From positions 1 to 64,000 of the forward strand of contig JACTMP010000042.1 in the NCBI GenBank assembly GCA_014584575.1: a stretch of 64,000 nucleotides of DNA, given 5' to 3'. Origin of the DNA: Chloroflexota bacterium (lineage in GTDB: Bacteria; Chloroflexota; Anaerolineae; Promineifilales; Promineifilaceae). The notes under the pieces were generated by a model that saw nothing but the letters and a program-made list of their open reading frames with translations, searched no databases and had not been told where the DNA came from. Below are positions 18,134-28,503 of this stretch, piece by piece (positions within the stretch are counted from its first letter, which is position 1; the number at the start of each line of letters is the position of its first letter). The translations under genes were made by a program, and so were the position numbers.

Positions 18134-21100
18134 CTAACGTTCGCTTATAACCACATCTTCAGGCGCATTGCCGTAGGCCATATGCAACGCCTCTTCCAGC
18201 GTGTCGCTCATAAAAGCCTGCCCGCGCATCACCACCACCACCCGCTTGAGTTGGGTGTTGGTGTTTTGCTGCGAGCGGATGAAGATCGGTTCTACATAAA
18301 TCACTTCGTCGTCAATGAGCAGCAGCGAGGTATGCCCTCGGATGACTTCCGTGCCCCGCCGGTTCCACCAGGAGATGTTCTGCGAAATGTCCGGGTCCTG
18401 GTCAATGATGGCGTCGGCCTGTTCGGGACCGGGGATAAACAACCCTTTGGGCACCATGAGGACAAAGAGACGGCCGTAATCTTCCCCATCCTGATACACC
18501 ATTGGCATGGCCCGCAAATTGCGCGCCCCTTCTGGCGTGTAGGGCATGGTCATCACAAACTGCTGTTTTTCCGCCGCTTCAGGCAGCACACCGCCGGTTT
18601 CCACCAGCATGTGGTATGGCTCAATGGAGAAGGTAATCGCCTTGCCCTGATCCATCACCGGCCCCAACACCTCGTCGGCGTCGTCCCACATATCCTCCAT
18701 GTTGAAGAAGTACATGGGGTCGTTCATGTGGTAATAGATGTACAGATCGTCAAATTGCAGGTGGAACAGATGCAGCGGATAGGTAAGCTGCTGCCGCACT
18801 TCGGCCGGCATCTGGTCGCCATCGGTAAACAGCGAGGGGTAGATAGCCGCCCAACTGTTGATGATGGGTTCATCGGCTATCTTGTAAAGCTGTACCTGGC
18901 CGGTGGCGGCATTGATGGTCGCTTTGACGGAATCTTCCACGTAGTTGATGCGCCACGTTTTGAGCATTTCCGGGGAGCGGCTGAGGGACTTGTCGCCGAT
19001 GTACTCATGTTTGCTATAGGGGAATTGGTCGGTGGTGGTGACGGCATTAACTAACCAGGTGATCTCGCCATCTACGATGGTGGCATACGGGTTGGCCTCA
19101 TAATAGAGGAAGGGGGCCACGTGTTGCAGCCGTTGCAGTGGTTGCCGGAAGTAGTGGACGCGGGTTTCGGGGGTGATGAGGGTGCTAAAAACCATCTCCC
19201 AAAATTCGCCACTGCGCCAGCCAAAGACGATCCGTTTGAGCAGGGAATCTACCAGGACGCCGGCCGGAACGTCGGCCGGTAATACGATTTCGGCCCGCCC
19301 CTGGTCGGTGGGATAATCCAGTTCGGCCATCTGCCGCACATTACTGACGGCCATGCTGGCGTTGCCTTCGCCGTAATAAACAGCCTGGTTCACGGCCGTG
19401 ATTTCCGGCCAGGCCGTCTGCACCGGTATCTGGCTGCTGACAAAGAGGGGGTCGCCCTCGGCGGTCATTAACCCCACGGGGGCCATTGCCAGGCCATGCC
19501 CATGTGTGAAGAGCATAAAACGCTGCCCCCACCAGGCCAGCCAGGGCTGTGGTTCCAGAATCGGCAGTTCGCGCACGGAACTGGCCACAATAACCCTTTC
19601 GCCATCAATGGTGTAACGCAGCACGTCCACATCCAGGAAGTCGTAGTAGGTGCGCAATTTTTCTTGCTGGCGGAAGATTTCCAGGGATGGCCCGTAAATC
19701 ATATTGTCGCCGCCGGTTTGGATGATGCGCTGTGCGTGTTGTGGGTCTACCAGTTGTTCCAGGTAGCTGACGTAGGTGGGCCAAAGGGGAGCGTTACGCA
19801 TGGTGCTGCTGGCTAATATGTCTTCCAGATTGGGCATGGGGTCGTCATCGTGGCGGGGCACCAGTTCAATCTCTTCCACCTGATCCAGATTGTAGGCAAG
19901 ACGGGTGGCTTCCAGGTGGCGTTGAATGTAAGGTAACTGGATGACGGGTTGGTTGGGGGTGACGAAGAGGGCATCCCGGATGTTGACCAGCCCGGCAAAA
20001 GCAAAGTCGGCGATGATGAGCAGCAGGGCGGCCCGACCGGCCAGGCGCACCCGGCGCGGCCAACGGCCGTTGCCCCGTCCTTTTGTTTGCAGGTGCAGCG
20101 CCCGCAGCATGATCAGCAGGCAGAGGGTGAGGCCCAGCAGGACAACGGCCGTGACCCGAATCTGGTTCAACGTGGAAAACAGACCATTGATGTCAATGTA
20201 ACTGGCCCCGGTGAAGACGCTGGTGTCGTACCCTTCTTGCAGCAGCAAATTGTAACGGCTCAACCAGACGCCAAAGGCCAGCACCACGCCCAACCCGGCC
20301 ATCGCCACCAATGTGGGGGTGGTGGCGATGCTGCCCAGCCAGGTGGCGGCGCGTGGCCCAACGGCGGCCGTCACCTTTTCTGGCCGGGAGAGGTGGGCGC
20401 AGATGAGCGATGAGACCAGGGTGACGATGAATAGCCAGAGCGCGGCCCGCCACACTACCCACATCGCCGGTAATGAAAAGACGTAGAATCCGATCTCCCG
20501 GCCAAACACGGGATCGGTTTTGCCAAAGGGGAGGCCCTGTAGCAGCAAGAATTCATGGTAGTAGGGCGCTAACCAATACCCGGCCAGCAGCCCGACCAAG
20601 GCACCGGCGCTGAGGGCGAACCGGCGCGCCGACCGCGGCAGCGGATGGGTATAAGCGGGAATGGCTACACCGGCCGTAAAAACCAACGCGCCGCTGACAA
20701 AGAGGGTGGCCCCCATGCGGAAGTTGGTCCAGAACACGTCGCTGAAACCCAGGCTTTGCAGCAGCCAGTAATCGGACAGCAGCAGGGTCAACTGGTCGAA
20801 GAAGAAAACGGCTAAGACCACCCAGGCGATGGGTAGGGCACGCCGCCACAGTTGGGCGGCGGCGGGCATTCGAGAGACGGGGACGGGTGGCACGGCCGTC
20901 AATACATCATCATCGAGGTCATCGGCGGCGGGCACGGCCGTGTCTTCGGACGCGGCGGGCAGGGGATCATAAGCCAGCTTCAAGACATCGCGCCGCGGCA
21001 GGTGGGCGCGCCGCCAGGGGAGCGTGACCAGATAGAAGAGGCCAAAGGCCAGGTAATAGGTGGCGCTGTAGATAAGGACCACACTGGCCGCTTCCGGCAG

Positions 21101-22087
21101 CCCCACGCCGCCCAGGTAAAGCACGGCCACAAAACCCCACTCAAACTGCCCGATGCCGCCCGGGGTCAGCGGAATTTGCCGCGCCAGGTAGCCACACACA
21201 AAGGCCATGAGCAGCAGTTCAAACGGGACGTGCAGCAAGACTTGTTGGGTGGAGAAGGCCATGGTCAACAGGTAAGCGACCACATCTTCCATGCCAAAGA
21301 GAAGCAGGGAGAGGAGGGAGAGGCGGGTGAGGCGTGACGGCCGTTGCAACAGTTCGCGGATGTGTGTTTTGGCGGCGGCCCAGGGGGAAATACCCGTTCC
21401 GGGCGTGAACAACGGCCGTACCCACCAATACATCACCCCTACGATCAGCAACGCTGCCAGCAGTTGCGCCAGCCAGGATGCCCAGCCGATGGTCAACAAG
21501 CCGATGAACGCAAAAGCGCCCATGGAAAAGAGCAGGAACAGCCGCAGCAAAAACATGACCGAATGGGCGCGTTTGAGGGGAGCGCCTTCTTGCTGCAACA
21601 CGGCCGTAGCCGCCATATCACCAAGATGCAGCGGCATAAACTTGCTGTAGGTCAGCCCGGTCAGATAGGCGCGGGCATGTTGCCCCATCGTGCCTGGAAT
21701 GGCGTGATAGCGGGCAATGGCATGAAACTGCACCCCACGCAGAATCCAGAAGAGGAAGAGGAGGGCGACGGCCAGCAGCACCACCACCCATTCCACCGGC
21801 TCTTGTGATTTCATGTAATACACATGGTTGGCCACCCCTTGCACAAAACCGGCGTCCCGATCATGGTACTTCACCACACCAGCGTCAATCAACAGGCGCA
21901 ACAGGCGCGTGTTTGCCAGGATATTCCAGGGGCCGGCAAAGTAAACCAGGCTGCCAATCAACCCTAAACCTGCCAGAAATGACAGAATGAAAGTGCTGGG
22001 AAACTCATTTGTTGCCCTGCTTGTTTGCTGTTCTTGGGCCGTGGCAGTGACATGGCTGGTTGTGTTTATAGATGGATAGGAATTCAT
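18134..22087 (-). CDS. Flippase-like (LPG synthase TM) domain fused to UPF0182
   Basis: About 1317 residues. Residues 35-350 are seven or eight membrane segments ending in LTPGGIGQFEWGFVAVLYLG, the hallmark of the lysylphosphatidylglycerol synthase / AglD2 membrane region. A linker is followed by a complete UPF0182 protein: seven membrane segments (about 415-700), then NIRDALFVTPNQPVIQLPYI and a roughly 600-residue extracytoplasmic domain. UPF0182 has no proven function; flippase-like domains move or bind lipid-linked molecules. The ATG at 22087 has GGAGG nine bases upstream; the TTG at 22102 overlaps that site. I know UPF0182 as a stand-alone protein, so the fusion is notable. Confidence 0.85.
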   Translation of the reverse strand: MNSYPSINTTSHVTATAQEQQTSRATNEFPSTFILSFLAGLGLIGSLVYFAGPWNILANTRLLRLLIDAGVVKYHDRDAGFVQGVANHVYYMKSQEPVEWVVVLLAVALLFLFWILRGVQFHAIARYHAIPGTMGQHARAYLTGLTYSKFMPLHLGDMAATAVLQQEGAPLKRAHSVMFLLRLFLLFSMGAFAFIGLLTIGWASWLAQLLAALLIVGVMYWWVRPLFTPGTGISPWAAAKTHIRELLQRPSRLTRLSLLSLLLFGMEDVVAYLLTMAFSTQQVLLHVPFELLLMAFVCGYLARQIPLTPGGIGQFEWGFVAVLYLGGVGLPEAASVVLIYSATYYLAFGLFYLVTLPWRRAHLPRRDVLKLAYDPLPAASEDTAVPAADDLDDDVLTAVPPVPVSRMPAAAQLWRRALPIAWVVLAVFFFDQLTLLLSDYWLLQSLGFSDVFWTNFRMGATLFVSGALVFTAGVAIPAYTHPLPRSARRFALSAGALVGLLAGYWLAPYYHEFLLLQGLPFGKTDPVFGREIGFYVFSLPAMWVVWRAALWLFIVTLVSSLICAHLSRPEKVTAAVGPRAATWLGSIATTPTLVAMAGLGVVLAFGVWLSRYNLLLQEGYDTSVFTGASYIDINGLFSTLNQIRVTAVVLLGLTLCLLIMLRALHLQTKGRGNGRWPRRVRLAGRAALLLIIADFAFAGLVNIRDALFVTPNQPVIQLPYIQRHLEATRLAYNLDQVEEIELVPRHDDDPMPNLEDILASSTMRNAPLWPTYVSYLEQLVDPQHAQRIIQTGGDNMIYGPSLEIFRQQEKLRTYYDFLDVDVLRYTIDGERVIVASSVRELPILEPQPWLAWWGQRFMLFTHGHGLAMAPVGLMTAEGDPLFVSSQIPVQTAWPEITAVNQAVYYGEGNASMAVSNVRQMAELDYPTDQGRAEIVLPADVPAGVLVDSLLKRIVFGWRSGEFWEMVFSTLITPETRVHYFRQPLQRLQHVAPFLYYEANPYATIVDGEITWLVNAVTTTDQFPYSKHEYIGDKSLSRSPEMLKTWRINYVEDSVKATINAATGQVQLYKIADEPIINSWAAIYPSLFTDGDQMPAEVRQQLTYPLHLFHLQFDDLYIYYHMNDPMYFFNMEDMWDDADEVLGPVMDQGKAITFSIEPYHMLVETGGVLPEAAEKQQFVMTMPYTPEGARNLRAMPMVYQDGEDYGRLFVLMVPKGLFIPGPEQADAIIDQDPDISQNISWWNRRGTEVIRGHTSLLLIDDEVIYVEPIFIRSQQNTNTQLKRVVVVMRGQAFMSDTLEEALHMAYGNAPEDVVISER

Positions 22088-22146
22088 GGAAGCAACCTCC
22101 AAACAAGTGAGGATGGATCAATGGATAGCCATGCTCATAGTTATTG

Positions 22147-22181
22147 GAGGAGTGGCGCTACAGGGATGAGCGCCACTCCTC
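22147..22181 (-). terminator. Hairpin after the large Ig/PKD gene
   Basis: Arms GAGGAGTGGCGCT (22147-22159) and AGCGCCACTCCTC (22169-22181) pair perfectly over 13 bp with a 9-base loop, nine bases beyond the stop codon at 22190. The T-tract is weak, so termination is likely but not certain. The stem resembles that of the rplT terminator at 54150-54179 (GCCACTCC/GGAGTGGC). Confidence 0.55.
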
Positions 22182-22189
22182 AATAAAAC

Positions 22190-25100
22190 TTAACGACGAA
22201 CTGCGGTTACTGTGGTTGATTGCCGGATAGTAGCGGCGGACGACACACTGCCCACCGGACTACCAAGAATCTGTGGTTGTGATTCGTTATGGACGGTAAA
22301 TGTGGCGGTGAGAACGTCACTACTGCCATCGGCTAACGTGAGATACGCCGTAACTGTGTGCATGCCATTGCCTAGTTTCCGGGTGGGCAAAGCGTACGCT
22401 TTTATCACGACGCCGCCTAGCAGATCGAAGGGGGAGTCATGATCAATGCGTACCTGACGGCCGTTTAGATAGAACCTTACCGAAGCTATATCAGCATTCC
22501 CCTCATCCACAAAGACAAAGATGTTACCGCTGACAACAGCCTGGTCCAATGGCATTGGCGCACTGCGGTTGGAGTTCAACGAATAGACCAACTGGTAAGT
22601 TGGCGGTGTCACCCCGGCGACTTCAATCTGGAATGACTGAACCGCGTTTTGTGACACGCCGTTACTGACCTCCACCGTCACGTCATAAGCGCCACCGGCT
22701 GTGGGCGTCCAACTGATCAAGCCAGTCGCGCCATCAATCGTCATACCGGCCGGCGCGGTAGACAGGCTGAAACTCACCGGGCCGGGGAAAGCGGTGGCAG
22801 TAACTTGATAGCTGTAAGGTATGTCGGCCTCTCCACTGGTAACAGGAGTCGAGGTGATGATCGGGCCTAGCGGCGGCACGTCAACCATCCCATATTCACC
22901 CAACACCTGCTGCCGGATCAGAACGCCCTCATATGGGGTACCGATCAGTTCAGGATTGGGATCGGGCGCATAGAATTCCGCGCTGGGCACAAAGCCGGCC
23001 ATAGCCAGGATGTAACCGAAGTTTGCCTCGAAGTCCATGAGCCTGGGGGCGTCGCCGGGTTGGTTGATGATCACGTATTTGATATCTTCCAGGGATGTCG
23101 GGTCCAGCCAGGTGGCGGTGGTGTTGGGCAGGTAGCCGATGTTTGTGCCCACCAGGTACGGATGGCAGTACTCCAGTTCGCGCTGGTCTTCACAATCGAA
23201 GTAACGCGCCAGACCCTGGGTGGTGGCAAAGGTCAGATTGACATTGTCGTCTGTGAGCGTGCCTGGCAAAATCTCCAACATGGCGCCGCGGAAGTCGCCG
23301 AACTCCTGGCGGATGCGCACCAACTGAGTTTCACCGGGGGCCAGGCCGAGGAGCTGGCTGATGTTGCCGGGAACCAGTTCACCGTTTTCGTCGAACAGGA
23401 TGGCAGGATCGCCAGCGCAGGAGGCGTCAGAATCCTGGTCAGCGGCAAACAGACCGCTCTTGACGCAGATGAAGTTGACGTTCCCCTTGAGGATGGGCGT
23501 GAACGGGCCGTTCTTTTTGGTTGACTCTAGCCCAAACGGCATTGGATCAATCCCTTTGATAGGGTCAACATGGACAAAGTCGAAGATGATCTCCTTACCA
23601 TCGCGGTCAAAGGGGGTGGTCCAGACCATCTGACCAAAGAGCAGGCCATTGCCGATCACGTTGGGGAATTGACCGACGCCGAGGGCGGCATTGTAGCAGG
23701 CGCCATCGTCCGTCAGGCTGGTACATAATGGCAGGGTCGGGTCAATACGTATATCTCTACGATCCTGGGTGTAGCCGTCAAGCGCGCCGATGTCTGCCAG
23801 ACTGCGCTGCTTGGTCTGGTAGTTGAAGGCCGTCAGGTAAGCATTCGGGTTGGCCGAGGTGTTGGCGATGAGCATGGTGAACTCGATCACGTCACCGCCG
23901 TTGATGCCCGCGCCAATGGACACATCCAGATCGTAGAAGTGAGCGGTGGCCGACGTGTGGAGCTGCGCACACGCAGGTTTCCGGGAATCGGGGTCGGCTA
24001 TCGGGTCACAGGGGCCACCCGGATCTTCTTCGGGGATGGTCTCTTCCTTCCAATGTTCAGCGTCGGTTACGTCGAAGGAGGCGGTGTATTGATCCGCGCT
24101 GCCCAACGCGCCATAACTGCCGCCCACCATCTGCTGCGTCAACGTGCCATCAGCGTTGAGCTTGTAAAACTCAGCCACCGGGGTGAAGGGTTTGGCTCCA
24201 CAGCGCAGACCATCCGGCACCGCTGTATTCACGCACAGTGTGTCGTAAGGGAACATCGGGGCGGTGTAATTGCCGTCACCGTCGAGGATCGGCTCAAGAG
24301 TCACCGGGTCAATGGCGTATTCGCCGAAGCCGTGCAAGATGGCGGCAAAGTTCTGAATGCCGGGCAACAGGTCCCCGGTATCCAGGAAGCCGAAGACCGG
24401 TTGGGCTAAGGGATCGCCACCCAAATTGCAATTAGTGCCCACGATGTGATCCAATCCGTAGGTCTCGCAGGTGTGATTGCGACCCAGGATGTCGGAGAAG
24501 CTGAACGCACGTCGTGGCAGGGTCAGGTAGAGCTGATTGTCGAAGTTGTAGCCCTCAGCCAGAGGCGCGAAGGTCGGGTTGAAGGTGCCATCAGCATCAC
24601 GGAAGACCTTGTTGTCCGCGAAATCAGGGATGTCCACGACATTCGGGTTAACGATGGCGGGGTAGGTCCCGGTGTCATCGGTGTAACCGAGGTTGTTGAT
24701 CACCGGTGTGTAGTAGATGATACCGTTCGGCCCAATATGTTCAATACCCTGAACCAGTCCACGCAGCGTCCCGGGTTCGATAACGTGCAAGGCACCATCA
24801 GTGGTGCCGGCTTCGATGCGGATGCGTACCGTCTGACTCTCACCCGGGTAAATGCCTTGAATTGGGACTTGCAGTTCTGGTAAGCCGTCATGATCCATGT
24901 CGGCGCGGTTGCCGCCACATTCCAACGATTCATCCTCCAGACCAGCATTGAACTCGGGGATGTAGTCCTCACTGCTGTTGATGCAGATGCCCTTCCAGCG
25001 GCCGCCAAAGAGGCCGTTGGAGGTGCCGTTCTTCTTGACCGAGACCATCATGCCTTCTATACCGCCGCCGACGAGTTGACCATAGAAAGCTTTGTCGCCG

Positions 25101-27655
25101 ATGCGGCTGGCCAGCGCCGGGGATTCGCTGAACTTGGACTGGAAGGCAAAGGCAGTCATGACTGCGCCTGGATCCGTTGAAGTGTTGGTCAGGGTGACGT
25201 CGAACTCGATGGCGTCGCCGCCAATCACGCCAGCTTCGGGGTCTACGCCACCAACGTAGACAACGATATTGCTGATCTCGGCCGTCATGGAGGATTCAAA
25301 ACTCGGCTGTCTGCCACCGGGAGGGCCGCCGCCACCTTCTTCTTCAAGCTCAAACGGATAGGTGATGTATAAGCCAGTTGTGTCATTCGTCCGGCCGGTC
25401 TGGAAGGTGCCACCAGGTGCTGGCGGCTCTTCTGGCACGGTGTTTTGTACGGTGACGGTGCGCACGGCCGATGTGGTCGTTTCTGTCCCCGCAAAGGTGG
25501 CAACGGCCGTGATCTGATAAACGCCATCAGCAACCTCAGTCGTATCCCAGGTTGCCGACCAGCCATTCGAGCCGTCCTCATCCACACCGAGACTGGTTGT
25601 CCCGTTCAAGAAGAACTCAACCTGATCGGCCGCCAGCGTACTGACGACGCCGGCCGTGACGGGAACAAAGCCGCCCACATACTGCCCCTCAAAGGGGGAG
25701 ATGAGGGTGACGAGCCTGTTTTCGTCTTCGGCCGTGCCGGAGTTAGTGACATCCACGTTGGTACCGAGTTGGTTTGTCTGGTCAACCGAGCCATTGCCGT
25801 CGAGGTCCACATCCAACACGACCCGGATGTTAGCTTTACCCTTGAAGATGTCGGTGATGCCGCGGTACTGAACTTCGGTGAACTCCATCGTGAAGAGCAC
25901 ACCGCTCTCCGCCGCACCGACCACTGTGGGGGCTGTGCCAAAAGCCTCTTCAGGTGTGAAGATGACACATTCCTGGTTGGGAGTGTCCTCATCGTCGTCG
26001 CAGACAGCGTCGGGCATTGAGTTGAACTCGGCGCTGCCTACCGTGGTTTCCCACATCACCGGGATGGCCAGGGTTGATCCCACTTCATAAGTGAAGTTCT
26101 TGAAGGAGGATGTCCAGTCAACGAACTCGGTTTCGCCATCATCGAGGGCGTTGCGGTTGAAACTAACTATGCCGGTATTGCCAACCGGGATGATGCGTGA
26201 GTATGAGTCAGTATCCACGCCGTTGCTCACAGTCAAGGTGACTTCATAGATGCCATAGTTACTGTACGTGTGGGTCGGAAGCTGGTGCAACACCGGGTCA
26301 GTCCCGCTTATCACGGTGCCATCGCCAAAGTCCCATTCCCAGGAAGTTGGGCCGCCGCTGGAGCCGTCAAGGAAGGAACATTCATACAGGTTACAGTTGC
26401 TCCAGTCGAACGGGAAGTAGGCTTCCAGGTCGGCTCCCGGCGCGACCAGGTTCACGTTGATCGAGTCAACCGCGACTTCGGCTCCGCCAGGGTTAGCGTT
26501 GGTGGCTGTAGCGGTGATCGTGTAGGGGCCGGGAGCGAACGAATCGCCGTCCCAGACAGCCCGCCATCTGCCGCTGCCAGACGGGATTTCGGTCGCTGGA
26601 ATGGTTGTGGCGCCAATAGTAAAGTCAACGGCCGTCGCGGGCCACAAGCTGCCGGGGGCGGCATTGTCAGCGCCGGTCAGCGAACTGGTGCGGGCTTCCA
26701 ACGCGACAAAACGGCTGACTGTGTCGCCGTCATCAGGGGCGGTGATTTTGACCCGCAGGTCGTTCACGATGTAGGTTTCCACCATGTAGGTGGCGGTGCG
26801 GCCGCCAGCGTCTGTTGCGCTAGCCACGAGTAACCATGTGCCGTCAGGAATTGCCGTGGTATCCCAGTCGCGGTATACCCAGCGCTGGGCGCCTTGCGGG
26901 GTAGCAGTGCCGATCGGGTGAATGACGGGACCAGACGGGAACAAGGGTGCGCCCAGGGGACGGCCGTAGTGCCGGTTCTCGATAGGCTCTCCCAACGATT
27001 CGAACTCACCAAAGGGCGTGAGAATCGCCGGGTCGGCAGAGGCCATGTCGTACAGATCGAAGCGAACGCCCGTGACAGCGAACTCGCTGGTGGTGAGCAC
27101 TTCCAGGTCTTCAAAGCCGCGCAGGTCTTCCTGGTTATCCGGCAGGAAGATGCGCACCGTCAGCATGTTTTGGATGCGAATATCAATCGTAGCTTCACCT
27201 GTGCTGGTATCCGTGGCGGTAACAAGGACCCTTAACCTGTCGTGTGTTGGCGGCTTCGTGATGTTCACCGTGGTGTCTTCAACATCATCTCCATCTGTGT
27301 CAATATCATTGAAAGTATCGGGGACGGATGTGGTGTCCCAGTCCATCTCCCAAAATCCGGTCGTGCCATTAAAGGTTGCCAGCCCCAGGGAGATCTCTGG
27401 CTCATCATCTTCGTGGGGGTCATAGAAGAACTCCACGCTGGCGATGGGGTCTGCACTGGCCACGTTTGCCTGGAGCAGGACAGTGCCGTCCAATATCTCG
27501 CCATTATCCGGCGACATTATGGTGACATCGCCATCCGTCAGGGCGACGGTAACTTTGGTGGGCGGGCTACTGATCAGGACGACCAGAGCCATAAGGGCAA
27601 TAAGCCAGAGCATGATTCTGGCTGCTTTGCGATGGGATTGTGCGCTTGGATTCAT
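22190..27655 (-). CDS. Giant exported Ig/PKD protein with duplicated unknown module
   Basis: 1821 residues. Signal or anchor (IMLWLIALMALVVLI), several Ig-like modules that open with VTIMSPDNGEILDG, VRIFLPDNQEDLRG, VKITAPDDGDTVSR and VTLISPFEGQYVGG, and a PKD domain (SWEWDFGDGTVISG...HTYSNYGIYEVTLTV). Then come two copies of a roughly 300-residue module I cannot name (about 815-1100 and 1270-1590), a putative Ig domain (GMTIDGATGLISWTPTAGG) and a last Ig-like domain. The ATG at 27655 follows AAGGAG. ACGGCCGT is sparse here (about four in 5.5 kb). Probably cell-surface or secreted; no enzyme motif seen. Confidence 0.85.
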   Translation of the reverse strand: MNPSAQSHRKAARIMLWLIALMALVVLISSPPTKVTVALTDGDVTIMSPDNGEILDGTVLLQANVASADPIASVEFFYDPHEDDEPEISLGLATFNGTTGFWEMDWDTTSVPDTFNDIDTDGDDVEDTTVNITKPPTHDRLRVLVTATDTSTGEATIDIRIQNMLTVRIFLPDNQEDLRGFEDLEVLTTSEFAVTGVRFDLYDMASADPAILTPFGEFESLGEPIENRHYGRPLGAPLFPSGPVIHPIGTATPQGAQRWVYRDWDTTAIPDGTWLLVASATDAGGRTATYMVETYIVNDLRVKITAPDDGDTVSRFVALEARTSSLTGADNAAPGSLWPATAVDFTIGATTIPATEIPSGSGRWRAVWDGDSFAPGPYTITATATNANPGGAEVAVDSINVNLVAPGADLEAYFPFDWSNCNLYECSFLDGSSGGPTSWEWDFGDGTVISGTDPVLHQLPTHTYSNYGIYEVTLTVSNGVDTDSYSRIIPVGNTGIVSFNRNALDDGETEFVDWTSSFKNFTYEVGSTLAIPVMWETTVGSAEFNSMPDAVCDDDEDTPNQECVIFTPEEAFGTAPTVVGAAESGVLFTMEFTEVQYRGITDIFKGKANIRVVLDVDLDGNGSVDQTNQLGTNVDVTNSGTAEDENRLVTLISPFEGQYVGGFVPVTAGVVSTLAADQVEFFLNGTTSLGVDEDGSNGWSATWDTTEVADGVYQITAVATFAGTETTTSAVRTVTVQNTVPEEPPAPGGTFQTGRTNDTTGLYITYPFELEEEGGGGPPGGRQPSFESSMTAEISNIVVYVGGVDPEAGVIGGDAIEFDVTLTNTSTDPGAVMTAFAFQSKFSESPALASRIGDKAFYGQLVGGGIEGMMVSVKKNGTSNGLFGGRWKGICINSSEDYIPEFNAGLEDESLECGGNRADMDHDGLPELQVPIQGIYPGESQTVRIRIEAGTTDGALHVIEPGTLRGLVQGIEHIGPNGIIYYTPVINNLGYTDDTGTYPAIVNPNVVDIPDFADNKVFRDADGTFNPTFAPLAEGYNFDNQLYLTLPRRAFSFSDILGRNHTCETYGLDHIVGTNCNLGGDPLAQPVFGFLDTGDLLPGIQNFAAILHGFGEYAIDPVTLEPILDGDGNYTAPMFPYDTLCVNTAVPDGLRCGAKPFTPVAEFYKLNADGTLTQQMVGGSYGALGSADQYTASFDVTDAEHWKEETIPEEDPGGPCDPIADPDSRKPACAQLHTSATAHFYDLDVSIGAGINGGDVIEFTMLIANTSANPNAYLTAFNYQTKQRSLADIGALDGYTQDRRDIRIDPTLPLCTSLTDDGACYNAALGVGQFPNVIGNGLLFGQMVWTTPFDRDGKEIIFDFVHVDPIKGIDPMPFGLESTKKNGPFTPILKGNVNFICVKSGLFAADQDSDASCAGDPAILFDENGELVPGNISQLLGLAPGETQLVRIRQEFGDFRGAMLEILPGTLTDDNVNLTFATTQGLARYFDCEDQRELEYCHPYLVGTNIGYLPNTTATWLDPTSLEDIKYVIINQPGDAPRLMDFEANFGYILAMAGFVPSAEFYAPDPNPELIGTPYEGVLIRQQVLGEYGMVDVPPLGPIITSTPVTSGEADIPYSYQVTATAFPGPVSFSLSTAPAGMTIDGATGLISWTPTAGGAYDVTVEVSNGVSQNAVQSFQIEVAGVTPPTYQLVYSLNSNRSAPMPLDQAVVSGNIFVFVDEGNADIASVRFYLNGRQVRIDHDSPFDLLGGVVIKAYALPTRKLGNGMHTVTAYLTLADGSSDVLTATFTVHNESQPQILGSPVGSVSSAATIRQSTTVTAVRR

Positions 27656-27886
27656 TATTTCTCTCCTTCGGGTAACTACCTGCGCTGCCGGGCGGGCCTG
27701 CTCTCCTGTCTCCAGTTGACAGGGATGATGACTTCCCGGCTTCTGTTTGAAAGCAGATGTGATAAGGGAAGATATGGGATGTGATTTATGCCATAAGCTG
27801 CCTCCTGGTTTTGTAAGCGTTTAGTCCCTTTGGAGACCTGACAGGTTTTTAGCCATAAAACTTGCAGTTGAACTGGTAAAAATCTG
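27656..27886. repeat. Gene-free gap with AGACCTGACAG inverted repeat
   Basis: AGACCTGACAGGTTTTT (27834-27850) and AAAAATCTGTCAGGTCT (27878-27894) pair with one mismatch around a 27-base loop. The right arm runs over the stop codon of the pseudo-receiver gene (27887-27889). The rest of the gap holds the ribosome site of the large Ig/PKD gene and presumably its promoter; no other feature seen. Confidence 0.65.
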
Positions 27887-28264
27887 TCAGGTCTGGTTGA
27901 TGAAGGTGGTGATGATGGCGATGAGGTCGGTGATATTGGTGATGTCGCGCTGGTAGCCGCGATAATCCGAGATTTTGTTGTGTTCTGACGAGATGATCAG
28001 GAGATGGACACGGCCGTTTCTCTCTATTTGCCTGGTAAGGTCATATGGTGTGTCGGTCAACACGGTTTCTTCTATGATGATGACCAGCGGACAATGTTGG
28101 CCTCTCTCTTGCAGCCAATTCTGGAATTGGTGGGGCGCAACACGACACACATTCAGGCTGGTTTCCTGGGCCAAGACATCTTCCAGAATTTCACCCAGGA
28201 GGATATGGTTGGTGACAACAAGGACAGTGATAGCTTGATCACCCTCAGGCGTGGCAAATTCCAT
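27887..28264 (-). CDS. Degenerate receiver (pseudo-receiver) domain protein
   Basis: About 125 residues from the ATG at 28264 (MEFATPEGDQAITVL), which has AGAGG upstream. The fold pattern is that of a receiver: ITVLVVTNHILLGEILEDVL and LVIIIEETVL, with LLIISSEHN later. The acidic pair after strand 1 is TN instead of DD, and the phosphoacceptor position reads Glu-Glu rather than Asp-x-x-x-P. It therefore cannot be phosphorylated in the normal way. It lies last in the run of signalling genes and may act as a fixed-state or protein-binding element. The stop codon is inside a dispersed repeat arm. Confidence 0.65.
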   Translation of the reverse strand: MEFATPEGDQAITVLVVTNHILLGEILEDVLAQETSLNVCRVAPHQFQNWLQERGQHCPLVIIIEETVLTDTPYDLTRQIERNGRVHLLIISSEHNKISDYRGYQRDITNITDLIAIITTFINQT

Positions 28265-28503
28265 GGTGACCTCTGAGAAAATGATGAACACGCAAAGGCC
28301 CTGGGACGCAAGTGGCAACGCCCGAAAAAGCGCAAGGTTTTTTAGTAGGCGATCTATCTATTTAGAAATGGGTTTTGCACGTTGTTGGTCGCAGTATAGA
28401 GAGGGGGAATACGGCCGTCCATCACCAGACGAGCTAATTTGATCTTGTTTTTGGTACGGTTTTTGGGGGGTGAGCCGGTACTTTTGCAGTACCAGGGTAC
28501 TGC

